From: an uncultured Bacteroidales bacterium
GTDB taxonomy: Bacteria > Bacteroidota > Bacteroidia > Bacteroidales > Bacteroidaceae
Assembly (NCBI GenBank): GCA_902779165.1
Contig: CACZAN010000011.1
Span: forward strand, 1-64,000
Direction: 5' to 3'
Length of the DNA: 64,000 nucleotides
Position 1 is the first letter of the stretch. Each line of letters opens with the position of its first letter. Below are positions 7,863 to 18,179 of this stretch, piece after piece. The notes beneath the pieces are model-generated. The model was given only the letters and a program-made list of their open reading frames with translations, made no database searches and was not told where the DNA came from. A program made the position numbers and the translations under genes.

Positions 7863-10800
7863 TTGATGTATATTTTCTTACCGTTGAGCAGATAGATACC
7901 CGGACGCAGAACGTTTCCAGAGGAAATGCGCCTGCCGGACAGGTCGAAGAGTCCTGTGGCCTCCTTCGTGGTCGGGAGGGATTCTACTACTACTCGTTCA
8001 GAAGGAATGGTGACCAGTGTGAGGGCGAAATGATCTGCACTCCACCATGCTGTAGCGCTGCACTTTGCATCGAGACTGATGGTGAGAGACTGGCCGCGAC
8101 GCACTTTGATGGAAGGAGTGGTGATGAGTTGCCAGCCGTTGGGATAGTCGGCGCCCGCAACAGATTCTGCTCCCTGACCCGTGAAGGATTGCTCTACGGA
8201 GGTGGAGGGGGTGGCAGCTGTCAGCGTCAGCGTTGCAGTGTTCTGCCCGCGCAGGAGGGCGCTGAAAGTGTAGGTGCCTTCGGGCAGTCCTTGAATAACC
8301 TGCTTCAGCGAGGAGTCGAAGGCTCCGTTCTTCCAGATATTCCAGTAGCTGTTGGAGGCCTGGCCATCGTAGGATTCTGCATCTGTCTTGTAATCCACAT
8401 TGGTCGTTGTCCAGCCGTAACTTGACTTGCGGTTGCAGTCCGGATTGACGATGAAGCGGCTGGCGTCGCGAGGTACATCGATAATCGCTGCTTCAGGATT
8501 CTCGGCCGGCAGCAGACCATAGATAGCAAGATCGTTTTCGGCACGTGCGATGTTTACATTAAAGTCTTTGACATTTCCGATACGGCGGAGCTGGAAGTTG
8601 TCGGCTCCTGCCCATCGGGCGGTCATCACTCCCAGATTCCTCACGCCCACGCGTAGCTTGCCATCGGTGACAACGATGGTATCTATAACGAGGCGGGGCA
8701 GGTCGCTGATGTCCGTTGAGGTGGAAATCAGTGGGTGGTCGGGATCATGGGATGCGTCTGTGGTAACGGGTGCGAAATACAGCTGCATAGAGGTCAGAGC
8801 ATAAAGCCCTACGGCTCCGTTGACGGTAGCCCCCACCACGTTATCTGCGGTATTGAAGACATTTGCCGAAAGCTGATAGACGCCGGACTCGAGTTCTGTC
8901 AGTTCCTGATAATAATCGAAATTGATGTTGGCGGCGGTGGCATCCCATACTTCGAAGTAGGTGTCGCCAGTTCCCTTGGTGAATCCGTTGGCAGCATCAC
9001 GGGAGCAGTTCCAGCCTTCTACTTCATTCTGAGTAGAAGTCTCAATGATCGGGTTGTCGAGGTAGGAAGCATCACCCGAACCGCTGCTGACGGTCTTGCC
9101 GGAGAGGGTGGTGACGGTAACGCGGAAGAGGTCGGTGTCCAAATCCATGCCTGTGGCATCAATGCCATCGATAATCTGCGTCGTATTATCGAAGAGTTGG
9201 CGTTCTTCGGACTGGGCAATGATCTCCCATGTGAGGTTCGGCAGCTGATGTTCCACGACAATACTCTGGGTCAGGTCGCCGTTGGGATTGGTGATGGTGA
9301 ACTTCAATGTTCCCTTGCTCTCGTTCTTCATCACCTTGAAACTCGGGGCTTTGGCAGAAGGCGTCCACCAGACCGGAGTCTTGGTGTACTTCGCATTGTA
9401 GGCGAAGGTGGACCGATGGTCGCGGTAAACCTGACCTGCAGGGGTGATGCCCTTGCTTGGGTTGGCGTCATAATAGAGGTAGCTGGTCCAGTAGTCGTAG
9501 GCGTAGATGGCATAGCGCTCTATCCAGTCGCATTCTTCCATGCGCTGCAGTAGCACCTGCAGGTACCTGCGATACTTCTCATTGCTGTCGAGGTGGTCGC
9601 CCCAGGAGGAGCCAACTTCCATTTCGGTGAGCCACACAGGACGTTTCGTGCTGTTCCAGATGGTCTTACATTGATCGACAAACCAGTTGGCGTAGGAGGT
9701 CTCGTCGCGACCGCTGATATTCCAGTAGGCATGGGTAATCACGAAGTCGCAGCGCGATTCGTTGTTGTTCTCATCCACGTACTTGCAGAAGTTCGACAAG
9801 TAGTTGAAGTCCGTTGGCTGGGGCGAACCGATACGTCCTCCTCCTGCTTGGAAGTCAGGAGACAGCTTGTAGGCAGACCATTCGTTGATGGTTCCGCCGC
9901 AGGAGCATTTGTCGCTTGTGTGCTGCTCGCTGTGCTCAGGCTCATTGAGCGACATGGAGGCTGTGGCCGTCTTGTAGTTTACGTCTGACGCCGAGGGCCA
10001 GTAGAGGTGCTGGCGACAGGGTACATATTCCATATCTGTTGTGGAAGTGTATCCTGCACTCCACGACCAGTACCATGATGCTCTGAGTTCTGATCCCTGG
10101 GTGGCACCGCCCGTATTTGCCCAGCCCTTCTTCGAGAGATACTGCCAGGGTTTCACATTAGCCGAGCTCACGCGCAAGGCCAGGGCTTCGGGTAGTGTTA
10201 CAGTGAGGTCTGAGTGGTCAGCAACATACACGCGGCTGTGCCCGGAACCTTTAGTGCCTGCGGCGAGGGTAACCATGTAACCTCGGTGGAGTGTGAAGGA
10301 TACCATTGTGTTGCTCAGATCCTTCAGGTCGCCATAGTTAGAGGCAGAGAGGTAGAACTCACCGATAATACTCTGACAACTCATGATATTCTTGGGCAGC
10401 GGGATAATGGCAGCACCATTCAGGAAGATGGCAATGCGGCAGTTGCTGTCCTTGGTTGCCTTGCGGCCGTTGATGGTGACGTATTTCAGATAGTTCGTGG
10501 CTGCAGATGGGGCGATGTTGTCGAGAATCAGCCACGTGGCTTCGCTGCCAAGGTTGATTCGCGAGGAGCCTTGAATGGGAGTCTCGTTCGCCGTAATGTG
10601 AATGTCCACGCTGTCAGAACGGTCGATGTTCAAGTCGCGTACAAGACAGTAGTCCACCTCATGAACTCCTTGAGCATTGGTGTATGTCTCTGAGACGTAG
10701 GCCGCACGTGCATCATTCCAACTGTTGCCAACAGCAGGAATGGCGGTGAACTGCGAGTGACTGCCTCGGGGTTTGTCGTAGAAGACGCTGACGTAGGTGG

Positions 10801-11215
10801 ATTTCTTATTGGCACCGTCTACGCCGAGATATTTACCGCTCTTGCGGTTCTTGAGGTATACGTAGGTACCTTCATCCACTGCCCAAAGGTATCGGTCCTC
10901 GGTGCTGCGCGCAGATTCGAAGACTACGCTGTAGCCGTTGGCAGAGCTGGCAGCGAGGTAGCGTCCGGAACTCTTTTGGCGTAGTAGGACAAAACCCTCG
11001 CGGCCGGAGTCTTCAGCGGTGAACATGTAGGACTGGTTGTCGGACTTTGTTCCGAAAGCCGAGATGGCAGGACCCGTAGATTCTTCATTATCACCCAGCA
11101 GTTTCTCATAAATATTCAGCCAGATGTAATAATCCTTACCCGACGTGAGCGTGGCGGCATTTGCGATAGTTGACACAATGGACAACAGGGTAGCAAGTAA
11201 AATAAACTTTTTCAT
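7859..11215 (-). CDS. secreted multidomain glycosyl hydrolase (Asl1/GH128-like catalytic core)
   Basis: About 1118 residues. The start MKKFILLATLLSIVSTIANA is a signal peptide, so the ATG at 11215 was chosen over a longer frame. Residues 25-150 look like a beta-trefoil (repeated SGRYLAA/SGKYLGV). Around 330-620 lies a TIM-barrel-like core with SLNEPEHSEQHTS (near 420), THAYWN and PVWLTEMEVG (near 530), as in Glyco_hydro_cc/Asl1-type enzymes. Ig-like and carbohydrate-binding-like modules follow. The end, FDLSGRRISS to GIYLLNGKKIYIK, is a Por-type tail. Its place between glycosyltransferase genes suggests it trims or recognises the glycan made here. Family assignment is tentative. Confidence 0.72.
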   Translation of the reverse strand: MKKFILLATLLSIVSTIANAATLTSGKDYYIWLNIYEKLLGDNEESTGPAISAFGTKSDNQSYMFTAEDSGREGFVLLRQKSSGRYLAASSANGYSVVFESARSTEDRYLWAVDEGTYVYLKNRKSGKYLGVDGANKKSTYVSVFYDKPRGSHSQFTAIPAVGNSWNDARAAYVSETYTNAQGVHEVDYCLVRDLNIDRSDSVDIHITANETPIQGSSRINLGSEATWLILDNIAPSAATNYLKYVTINGRKATKDSNCRIAIFLNGAAIIPLPKNIMSCQSIIGEFYLSASNYGDLKDLSNTMVSFTLHRGYMVTLAAGTKGSGHSRVYVADHSDLTVTLPEALALRVSSANVKPWQYLSKKGWANTGGATQGSELRASWYWSWSAGYTSTTDMEYVPCRQHLYWPSASDVNYKTATASMSLNEPEHSEQHTSDKCSCGGTINEWSAYKLSPDFQAGGGRIGSPQPTDFNYLSNFCKYVDENNNESRCDFVITHAYWNISGRDETSYANWFVDQCKTIWNSTKRPVWLTEMEVGSSWGDHLDSNEKYRRYLQVLLQRMEECDWIERYAIYAYDYWTSYLYYDANPSKGITPAGQVYRDHRSTFAYNAKYTKTPVWWTPSAKAPSFKVMKNESKGTLKFTITNPNGDLTQSIVVEHQLPNLTWEIIAQSEERQLFDNTTQIIDGIDATGMDLDTDLFRVTVTTLSGKTVSSGSGDASYLDNPIIETSTQNEVEGWNCSRDAANGFTKGTGDTYFEVWDATAANINFDYYQELTELESGVYQLSANVFNTADNVVGATVNGAVGLYALTSMQLYFAPVTTDASHDPDHPLISTSTDISDLPRLVIDTIVVTDGKLRVGVRNLGVMTARWAGADNFQLRRIGNVKDFNVNIARAENDLAIYGLLPAENPEAAIIDVPRDASRFIVNPDCNRKSSYGWTTTNVDYKTDAESYDGQASNSYWNIWKNGAFDSSLKQVIQGLPEGTYTFSALLRGQNTATLTLTAATPSTSVEQSFTGQGAESVAGADYPNGWQLITTPSIKVRRGQSLTISLDAKCSATAWWSADHFALTLVTIPSERVVVESLPTTKEATGLFDLSGRRISSGNVLRPGIYLLNGKKIYIK

Positions 11216-11223
11216 ATCGATTG

Positions 11224-12219
11224 TTAGTTTGGTGAGGCTTTTTTGAAGAAATGGTAGGTTCGCTGCTGGAGGTCGAAGAGACGTAGGCTGAGGAAAAGCC
11301 AGTAGCCAGGCTTCCAGCGGTATTTGCGAGATAGTTGCGATGGCCGGAACGTGTGGAGAATCGTTTCGAAGCGTTCGAGCAGCGAGGCTCTGTCCTCGGG
11401 GGATATCTCCTCTTGGTGGAGGAGATAGAGGCGGTAGCAGGCGATGAAGTTCATCCATCGAGCACCCTCTGCCCGCTTCAGTATCTCCTTCGGCAAGCTC
11501 TCGCCCTTCAGGGCAAACTTCAGGCTTAGCAGCGCCTCCATGAAATCGAAGCGGCGAAGATTGAAGCCGAGGGTCATAGAATCTGCGTGCTTCCTATAAT
11601 AATACACACCTGCGCACGCGCGTACCTCACGACTATGGAGATAATGGATGCGGCTGGTGTTGTCATCACTGTAGAGACGCGTGGCGGTATCAAAGGGGTA
11701 CTGCTGGTGGAAGGCGGTTCGGGTGACATAGAGTCCGTGGAGCTGCCACTTGTCGAGACACAGCTCAAAAGCTTTGCGCCCCGTCAGCGCCTCGCCCATT
11801 TCCAGCTGCACGGGCAGTCCATAGTCCTCCTCGCGGCCGTCCTCATAGTGCTGCATCAGATGAAACACGCAGCAGTCAGTCTTCGGATAAGTCGCAAAAA
11901 CATCGAGGGCACTCTGCAGGGCGTTGGGCGACAGCCAGTCATCCGCATCAACCATACACACGTAGGGTGACGTGGCCTCCTTCAGTGCCAGGTTACGGGC
12001 CACTGCCTGTCCGCTGTTCACCGGAGTCTGCAGCACCCGTATGCGTGAATCCATAACGGCGCGGTTGCGCAACAGTTCCAGCGTATCATCAGTTGAACAG
12101 TCGTTCACACAGAGTATTTCCACTTCCTGCAACGTTTGCTGACACAAGGAGTCGAGACAACGCGGGAGGGTCTGTTCGGCGTTGTACGCGGCAACGAGTA
12201 TGGACATCTGGGGCTTCAT
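11224..12219 (-). CDS. family 2 glycosyltransferase
   Basis: A 331-residue EpsJ-like GT2. It has MSILVAAYNAEQTLPRCLDSL, CVNDCSTDDT and the DxD site VDADDWLSP (Asp91-Asp94), with a long C-terminal helical part of the kind that contacts membrane lipid-linked acceptors. Its ATG overlaps the stop of the flippase gene by four bases (ATGA), and the next gene starts eight bases after its stop, so it is tightly embedded in the leftward operon. Sugar specificity is unknown. Confidence 0.9.
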   Translation of the reverse strand: MKPQMSILVAAYNAEQTLPRCLDSLCQQTLQEVEILCVNDCSTDDTLELLRNRAVMDSRIRVLQTPVNSGQAVARNLALKEATSPYVCMVDADDWLSPNALQSALDVFATYPKTDCCVFHLMQHYEDGREEDYGLPVQLEMGEALTGRKAFELCLDKWQLHGLYVTRTAFHQQYPFDTATRLYSDDNTSRIHYLHSREVRACAGVYYYRKHADSMTLGFNLRRFDFMEALLSLKFALKGESLPKEILKRAEGARWMNFIACYRLYLLHQEEISPEDRASLLERFETILHTFRPSQLSRKYRWKPGYWLFLSLRLFDLQQRTYHFFKKASPN

Positions 12220-13709
12220 AGGCGATGACGGATTTTATCAATGATGGTGGTCTCTGCAGCGAGGACGACATAGCTGCGTACCAGCGAGAGCACGAATAGT
12301 AGACCACCCATCAGCCAGCGCCAGACGGGTGGGGCATAGAGACAGACTACCAGTGTAAGTGCCAGCAAAATGGTCTGTTGGAGTGCAAGCAAAGTGGTTG
12401 AGGACGAAAGACGGAACCCGTAGTGGCGTCCGTAGCAGACTCCGATGAGCACGAGGTCGAAAAGTGCCGAGAGCGAAAGCCCTATACCAGCCCCCATGAG
12501 TCCCCAGACGAGGTAACATCCGAAGATGATGCCCAATGAAACGACGTCGTAGATGACTTCCATCAGCAGGAACAGCAGGGAGTCGCCGCAGGCAAGGGCA
12601 GTGTAGCCTATAGGGGTGGTTATGGCGCGAAGGAACATATAGAATGCCGCACAGACGGCCATAGAGACAGCCGGCAGGAAACTCTCGGTATAAAGAATTT
12701 GAACGATGAGCGGCATAGCGGTCATCATCGCTATCAGCAGTGGGGCTATCAGCAGCACACAGACGCGTATCTGCTGATTGATGACCAGGTTGCGCTGTTC
12801 CTTGTCGTGGTTAACACCCGAAAGGCGGGGGAAGAAGTCGGCCTCGAAAGCAGTGAAAACAATACCGGCGTAGGTCACCATCAGGTTGTAGGCTGCACGA
12901 TACTGACCTAAATCATCCATGGAACCGTAGTTTTTCAGCAGGGCGGGCAGTGCCATTGCCACTCCGGAACCAGCGATAGCAGCGAGGACGAACGGGATGC
13001 CGATGCGCACCATGCTCCACCCCTGACGCATGACCTCCATGGAGAAGGGCTTCACGCGGTAAGGGAAGAGGGGGAGGGTGAAGGCAAAATGAATGGCTGT
13101 AAGGGCTATTGTTGAGAGGTTCAGGGCAATAAGTATTCCGTTGAGGCCCAGACTCCAGAAGAAGGGCACGGTCAGACAGAGTGTACTCACGGCGCCCACC
13201 GCTGAAATCGTGGCTACGCGCCGCAGGCGCCGCAGCCCCTTCAGTATGGATATCTCGCCGCCGGTGATGCTCAGCGCAAAGACCATCGGCGCCAGGAGGG
13301 AGATTGTCCACCATGGCGCTTCATCCTTGTCGAAGAACCACATGCTGAGGAGGGGAGAGCCTATCACGCAGAGGAGTGCAGCAGCCACCGCTGTCCACAG
13401 GCACCATGTGCGGATCACCATGATGAATGGCGAGAGTTCGGTTTTATCAGTTTGGTGGCTGTTGCCGACCTTCTCTGACAGCTCTCTGACCGATGAGAAG
13501 GGGATGCCAAAGTTCGATGTGCTGTGTATGAAGTCGGCAATGCTCTGATAAATGGCAATAAGTGCAAAGCCGACCGGTCCAAGAAAGTGCGAAGCCAACT
13601 TGTTTCGCACAATACTCATCAGTATGGTCAGTCCCTGCACACCACCGAATACTCCGGTGTATTTCAACACGTGGTCTAAGGCGTTTTCTTGCTGTTTAGG
13701 TGCTTTCAT
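12216..13709 (-). CDS. Wzx/MOP-family polysaccharide flippase
   Basis: A 497-residue polytopic membrane protein with roughly twelve or more hydrophobic segments. It opens LKYTGVFGGVQGLTILMSIVRNKL followed by FLGPVGFALIAIYQS, characteristic of O-antigen/lipid-linked oligosaccharide translocases of the MOP superfamily. The ATG at 13709 is preferred to one 39 bases upstream because it is closer to the conserved start. A TATATTTG -7 box lies 36 bases upstream. It heads the leftward operon and would flip the lipid-linked glycan assembled by the neighbouring transferases. No Wzy polymerase is in the window. Confidence 0.87.
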   Translation of the reverse strand: MKAPKQQENALDHVLKYTGVFGGVQGLTILMSIVRNKLASHFLGPVGFALIAIYQSIADFIHSTSNFGIPFSSVRELSEKVGNSHQTDKTELSPFIMVIRTWCLWTAVAAALLCVIGSPLLSMWFFDKDEAPWWTISLLAPMVFALSITGGEISILKGLRRLRRVATISAVGAVSTLCLTVPFFWSLGLNGILIALNLSTIALTAIHFAFTLPLFPYRVKPFSMEVMRQGWSMVRIGIPFVLAAIAGSGVAMALPALLKNYGSMDDLGQYRAAYNLMVTYAGIVFTAFEADFFPRLSGVNHDKEQRNLVINQQIRVCVLLIAPLLIAMMTAMPLIVQILYTESFLPAVSMAVCAAFYMFLRAITTPIGYTALACGDSLLFLLMEVIYDVVSLGIIFGCYLVWGLMGAGIGLSLSALFDLVLIGVCYGRHYGFRLSSSTTLLALQQTILLALTLVVCLYAPPVWRWLMGGLLFVLSLVRSYVVLAAETTIIDKIRHRL

Positions 13710-13745
13710 GCCACTTTTTTTGGCAAATAGTGCAATTTTTGGGGG

Positions 13746-13753
13746 CAAATATA
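13746..13753 (-). promoter_or_regulatory. -7 box for the flippase operon
   Basis: On the minus strand TATATTTG matches TAnnTTTG, 36 bases upstream of the flippase ATG. It is divergent from the panB promoter 22 bases away. Confidence 0.5.
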
Positions 13754-13775
13754 GTGAAAGTAGCGGAGAAAAGTG

Positions 13776-13783
13776 TACTTTTG
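13776..13783 (+). promoter_or_regulatory. -7 box for panB
   Basis: TACTTTTG matches TAnnTTTG, 29 bases before the panB ATG. No standard -33 element is evident. Confidence 0.5.
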
Positions 13784-13812
13784 TGGCGAAATTTTAATAA
13801 AAACTTGTAAAA

Positions 13813-14634
13813 ATGGCTGGATACTTAGTAGACGATACGCGAAAAGTGACAACGCACCGTCTCTTTGAAATGAAACAGAGTGGCAAAAGAATCGCCATGC
13901 TCACTTCTTATGATTATACGATGGCCCGCATCGTTGATGGTGCCGGAGTGGATGTCATTCTTGTTGGTGACAGTGCCTCAAATACGATGGCAGGTAATGT
14001 GACCACACTACCCATCACGCTTGACCAGATGATATACCATGCACGAAGCGTGACACGTGCCGTGAATCGAGCACTTGTGGTCTGCGATATGCCGTTCGGT
14101 ACCTATCAGGTTGATCCGCAGGATGCAGTTCGCAACGCCATCCGCATCATGCAGGAAACGGGCTGTGATGCTTTGAAACTCGAAGGCGGAGTGGAAATCA
14201 TTCCCGCCATCAAGCTGATTCTCGATGCTGGTATTCCTGTTATGGGTCATCTGGGCCTTACTCCTCAAAGTATCAATAAGTTTGGAACCTATGCCGTGCG
14301 TGCCAAAGAACAGGAAGAGGCTGATAAGCTTCGTTCTGATGCCCAAGCTCTGTCTGAGATTGGCTGTTTCGCTCTTGTGCTTGAGAAGATTCCCGCGAAG
14401 CTGGCCCGTGAAGTGACAGAAAGCATTCCCATTCCTGTTATAGGAATTGGAGCCGGTGGTGCCACCGACGGTCAGGTGCTGGTGATTCATGATATGTTAG
14501 GTATGAACCAGGGCTTCTCGCCGAAATTCCTTCGCCGATATGCGAATCTCTTTGAGATTATGACCGATTCCATCGGACAATACGTTACCGATGTGAAGTC
14601 GGGTGATTTCCCCAACGAGAACGAACAGTATTAA
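13813..14634 (+). CDS. panB: 3-methyl-2-oxobutanoate hydroxymethyltransferase
   Basis: A 273-residue full-length PanB, the first enzyme of pantothenate synthesis, which transfers a hydroxymethyl group from 5,10-methylene-tetrahydrofolate to ketoisovalerate. The sequence shows the metal ligands in VGDSASN (Asp53), CDMPFG (Asp92) and LEGG (Glu124), HLGLTPQS, and the catalytic glutamate in LVLEKIP (Glu191). [18 protein letters not shown] closes the barrel. It is a cytoplasmic housekeeping gene. The following GH5 gene starts 12 bases after its stop, so the two may share a transcript though unrelated in function. Confidence 0.97.
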   Translation: MAGYLVDDTRKVTTHRLFEMKQSGKRIAMLTSYDYTMARIVDGAGVDVILVGDSASNTMAGNVTTLPITLDQMIYHARSVTRAVNRALVVCDMPFGTYQVDPQDAVRNAIRIMQETGCDALKLEGGVEIIPAIKLILDAGIPVMGHLGLTPQSINKFGTYAVRAKEQEEADKLRSDAQALSEIGCFALVLEKIPAKLAREVTESIPIPVIGIGAGGATDGQVLVIHDMLGMNQGFSPKFLRRYANLFEIMTDSIGQYVTDVKSGDFPNENEQY

Positions 14635-14646
14635 TCCTCCCTGTCG

Positions 14647-15933
14647 ATGAAATGGTTCCTTTTTGTCCTCTGGCTTTGGCCTCTGTTAGCCTTTGGTCAG
14701 CCGGGTTTTGTTGGCTGCTCCGGCGGTCAGTTGATGCTCGACGGAAAGCCCTACTACTACGTCGGCACGAATGCTTGGTATCTGCCGCAGTTAGCGAGCA
14801 AGGGAGAGGGGGGCGATTCTATTCGACTGGAGCGTGAACTAAACCAACTCAATAGTCTGGGAATAAAGAATATAAGAATACTCGTTGGGGCCGACGGACA
14901 TCTCACCCCACGTAAAGTGCGCCCGATTCTTCAACCTAGTCCCGGAGAGTACAACGACACCTTGTTGCAAGCCCTCGACCGCCTGCTGGTTGAGCTCGAC
15001 AGACGCCAGATGAAGGCTGTACTCTACCTGAATAATTCGTGGTCGTGGAGTGGGGGATATGCATCGTATCTTTGTTGGGCAGACGGTGATGCAGCAGAGC
15101 AGGTTGATTCGATGGAATGGGGCGCTTGGTGCCGTCATGCTTCTCATTTCGCCCAAAATGCGAAGGCTCAGGAACTTTTCTTCAACCATGTCCGCAAGAT
15201 CGTCGGCCGCACCAATTCCATTACCGGACGTCGTTATTCGGAGGAATCGTCCATTATGAGTTGGCAGATTGGTAATGAACCGCGTGCCTTCTCTCAGGAG
15301 TCAAAGGAGCTCTTTGCCCGATGGATTGGTCAGACAGCAGCCCTTATCAAACAAATAGACCCCAACCACCTTGTGAGTGTTGGCAGCGAGGGAAAGATGG
15401 GCTGCGAGTTGGATATCGAATTATACACGCGCCTGCACTCAGATAAAAATATCGATTATCTGACCATCCATATCTGGCCTCAGAACTGGGGTTGGGTGAA
15501 TCGTGGTGAGGTTGCGGCGACTAAACAAAAAGAGCTGATGCGTCGCCAGCTCGACCGTGTCTACCGTGAGACAGAGAATTATATTCGTCTTCATGAGGCC
15601 TTGGCGCGCGATCTCCACAAGCCGTTGGTCATTGAGGAATTCGGTTATCCTCGCGATGGTGGACAGTTCCTTCCTGGCACCAGCACTGTTGCCAAGGATG
15701 CCTACTACCGTTTTGTCCTCGACCATGTGCTCAGCAGCCATAAGTGCGGTGACGTCCTCTGCGGCATCAACTTCTGGGGATGGAACGGCAGTGCGCGCCC
15801 ACTCCACACTTGGTGGCAGCCCGGCGATCCCTATATGGCCGACCCCGCGCAGGAAGAGCAGGGACTCTATGGTGTTTATGACAACGACAAGACCGTCCGT
15901 GTCCTTCGCCGTGCAGCCCGTGTCCTGCGATAA
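14647..15933 (+). CDS. GH5 family mannanase-like glycoside hydrolase
   Basis: A 428-residue secreted enzyme with a short signal peptide ending LLAFGQ. The (beta/alpha)8 barrel shows YVGTNAWYLP near the start, the acid/base glutamate in QIGNEPRAF (Glu211) and the nucleophile in VIEEFGYPRDG (Glu331). DYLTIHIWPQNWGW and GINFWGWNG fit GH5_7-type endo-mannanases. Length matches a single catalytic domain without binding module. Cleavage of beta-mannan in the periplasm or at the surface is inferred; other GH5 specificities remain possible. Confidence 0.85.
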   Translation: MKWFLFVLWLWPLLAFGQPGFVGCSGGQLMLDGKPYYYVGTNAWYLPQLASKGEGGDSIRLERELNQLNSLGIKNIRILVGADGHLTPRKVRPILQPSPGEYNDTLLQALDRLLVELDRRQMKAVLYLNNSWSWSGGYASYLCWADGDAAEQVDSMEWGAWCRHASHFAQNAKAQELFFNHVRKIVGRTNSITGRRYSEESSIMSWQIGNEPRAFSQESKELFARWIGQTAALIKQIDPNHLVSVGSEGKMGCELDIELYTRLHSDKNIDYLTIHIWPQNWGWVNRGEVAATKQKELMRRQLDRVYRETENYIRLHEALARDLHKPLVIEEFGYPRDGGQFLPGTSTVAKDAYYRFVLDHVLSSHKCGDVLCGINFWGWNGSARPLHTWWQPGDPYMADPAQEEQGLYGVYDNDKTVRVLRRAARVLR

Positions 15934-15971
15934 AGGCAATATATTCACAGAACAAACAACGCTTAAACTAT

Positions 15972-18179
15972 ATGAATATCAACTTTCTAAATCATCAGAT
16001 TAAAAAGTATTGCAAGGGCCTCCATTTCGTGAGCTCCCTTCTTTTGGCTGGAGTCTTCCTGTTCGTTGCCTGCACAGAAAATATTGACACCAGCAACCGC
16101 TACACGTTCATCGATGAAACCGTACTCAGTTACATCGAGAAGCAACCAGAACTCAGTGAGTACGTTCGTCTTCTGGATGAGGTTTCTGTCAGCGATCTCT
16201 CGAGTTCCACTGTGAAGCAGCTGCTCTCTGCCCGCGGTCACTACACCTGTTTTGCACCTACGAACGCTGCCATCCAGCATTACCTCGACACGCTACAGCT
16301 CAACGGACTGGTCACCTCAGCCTCCTGGGAGGGCTTCAAGAGTGCTGAAGCCCGTGACTCCATCAAGCGTGTCATTGTCTTCAACAGTATCATCGACGGC
16401 GGTAACACCACCAGCTATTCTACTGCCAACTTCCCCACCGAAGACCGGGGTGAGTTTGTGCTTGCGAACATGAATGACCGCAAGCTCTACGTCACCCGTT
16501 CCAAGGTTAACCCCGACAGTATCTTCATCAACGGCGTTTCGCCCGTGGACCTGAAGAAGCGCGATATCGAGGCCATCAATGGTTATGTCCACGAGGTAAA
16601 TACCGTTATCGCGCCGTCCAACAACACTCTTTTTGATGTGCTTGTGGACTTCGACAAGGAAGGCAAGACTCAGTTCTCGGTGATGTCTCGTCTGATACTT
16701 GTCTGCGGTCTGGGCGACACGTTGAGTAAGACCCGCGATGAATATTGGGAGACGCTTTACCTGACCAATCAGATCGAGGCTCCTCAGCAACCTCGTGAGA
16801 GCCGTTTGCCTGAGCACCGTAAGTACGGTTTTACGATTTTCGCAGAACCCGACCGCCTGTGGGAACAGTGGATTGGCAAACCAGAAGATGCGATTACTGC
16901 ATCTGACGTTCAGGATTACCTTCAGGGACTGGGAATCTATCCCGGAGCGACTGTTGACGAGAACTACAAGGATGAGAACAACCTTCTTAACCTTTTTGTC
17001 ACGTACCATGTGTTGCCCTTCAAGATGAGTCACGAGCGCCTGGTGGTCCATTGGAATGAGCTGGGCTACAATAAGAACGCTCGCAATCAGACCTTGACGA
17101 TTCCCGTTTATGAGTACTATACGTGCATGGGTCGCCGTCGTTTGCTGAAGACTTTCGAGAGTGCCGAGTCCCACGGCATCTTCCTCAACCGCTTCCCGAT
17201 CCTGCGTAATGGTCGTGGTGAATATGCCCCCGAGCATAAGAATGTCAACGACAACCACGAGAGCGGTCAGTTCCGTCCCCTCTTCGGAATGGCGCTCACT
17301 CCGAACGAGAACGAAGGCATCATGGTGCCGAATATCAGCGAGGGTGACGAGGCTACTGTCAGCTGTGTCAACGGCTACATTCACAGCATACCTCAGCTCC
17401 TCGTGTGCACCGATAATATATGTACTCAGCTTCAGCGCGAGCGTCTGCGCTTTGATTTTGTGGCTATGTATCCGGAGTTCACCAACAACGACCAGCGCGA
17501 CCTTCGCGACTATGTAGAGCAGTTCTACTGGGGTTATCCCAACAACTACTCCTATTTCAATGACATTGAGATTAAGGACGGTTGCCGTTTCTATTTTCTG
17601 ACAGGCTATAACTACGCGTGGCGCAACTATCAGGGTACAGAGCTGAATATTACCGGTCGCTATGACTTCACGATGAAGCTGCCTCCGGTTCCGAAAGCCG
17701 GTCATTATGAATTGCGCTTTGCGGTCCAGGTGGTGTCGAACCGTGGTATGTGTCAGATCTACTTTGGTGATGATCCCTACAACCTTCCGGCCGCTGGTAT
17801 TCCTCTGGATATGCGTATGGCTGGCAAGAACCTTTATCTTAAAAGCGGTACCCTGAACGGCGCTTCTACTGTAGGCTGGGAGGAAGACACGGAGGACCCC
17901 TACTACAACGATCAGATTGACAAGCAGATGCGCTCGAACGGTTTCATGAAGGCTCCGAACTGCTTCACTCAGAGCTACGGCAGCAGCACGTCGTGCCGCT
18001 CTGATGAACAGGTTCTTCGTCGTATCGTTGTGAGCGAGTATCTCTATCCCGAGAAGACGTACTACCTGCGCTTCAAGAACGTGCTGGATGCTGAATATGC
18101 AGAGTGCTTCATGGACTACATTGAATACTGTGCTAAGGAAGTGTACGACAATCCAGAGGAGAGTGAGGATATCTGGTAA
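15972..18179 (+). CDS. fasciclin-domain lipoprotein
   Basis: A 735-residue protein with an N-terminal lipoprotein signal ending LFVAC (Cys34), so it is probably anchored in the outer membrane. Residues from about 55 contain a fasciclin repeat (LLSARGHYTCFAPTNAAIQHYL, then INGYVHEVNTVIAPSN), and a second FAS1-like unit follows around 250-470. The C-terminal third (KLPPVPKAGHYELRFAVQV) looks like a beta-sandwich binding domain. Such lipoproteins often accompany SusC/SusD systems, but none is adjacent here. The role may be glycan or surface binding; this is inference. Confidence 0.8.
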   Translation: MNINFLNHQIKKYCKGLHFVSSLLLAGVFLFVACTENIDTSNRYTFIDETVLSYIEKQPELSEYVRLLDEVSVSDLSSSTVKQLLSARGHYTCFAPTNAAIQHYLDTLQLNGLVTSASWEGFKSAEARDSIKRVIVFNSIIDGGNTTSYSTANFPTEDRGEFVLANMNDRKLYVTRSKVNPDSIFINGVSPVDLKKRDIEAINGYVHEVNTVIAPSNNTLFDVLVDFDKEGKTQFSVMSRLILVCGLGDTLSKTRDEYWETLYLTNQIEAPQQPRESRLPEHRKYGFTIFAEPDRLWEQWIGKPEDAITASDVQDYLQGLGIYPGATVDENYKDENNLLNLFVTYHVLPFKMSHERLVVHWNELGYNKNARNQTLTIPVYEYYTCMGRRRLLKTFESAESHGIFLNRFPILRNGRGEYAPEHKNVNDNHESGQFRPLFGMALTPNENEGIMVPNISEGDEATVSCVNGYIHSIPQLLVCTDNICTQLQRERLRFDFVAMYPEFTNNDQRDLRDYVEQFYWGYPNNYSYFNDIEIKDGCRFYFLTGYNYAWRNYQGTELNITGRYDFTMKLPPVPKAGHYELRFAVQVVSNRGMCQIYFGDDPYNLPAAGIPLDMRMAGKNLYLKSGTLNGASTVGWEEDTEDPYYNDQIDKQMRSNGFMKAPNCFTQSYGSSTSCRSDEQVLRRIVVSEYLYPEKTYYLRFKNVLDAEYAECFMDYIEYCAKEVYDNPEESEDIW

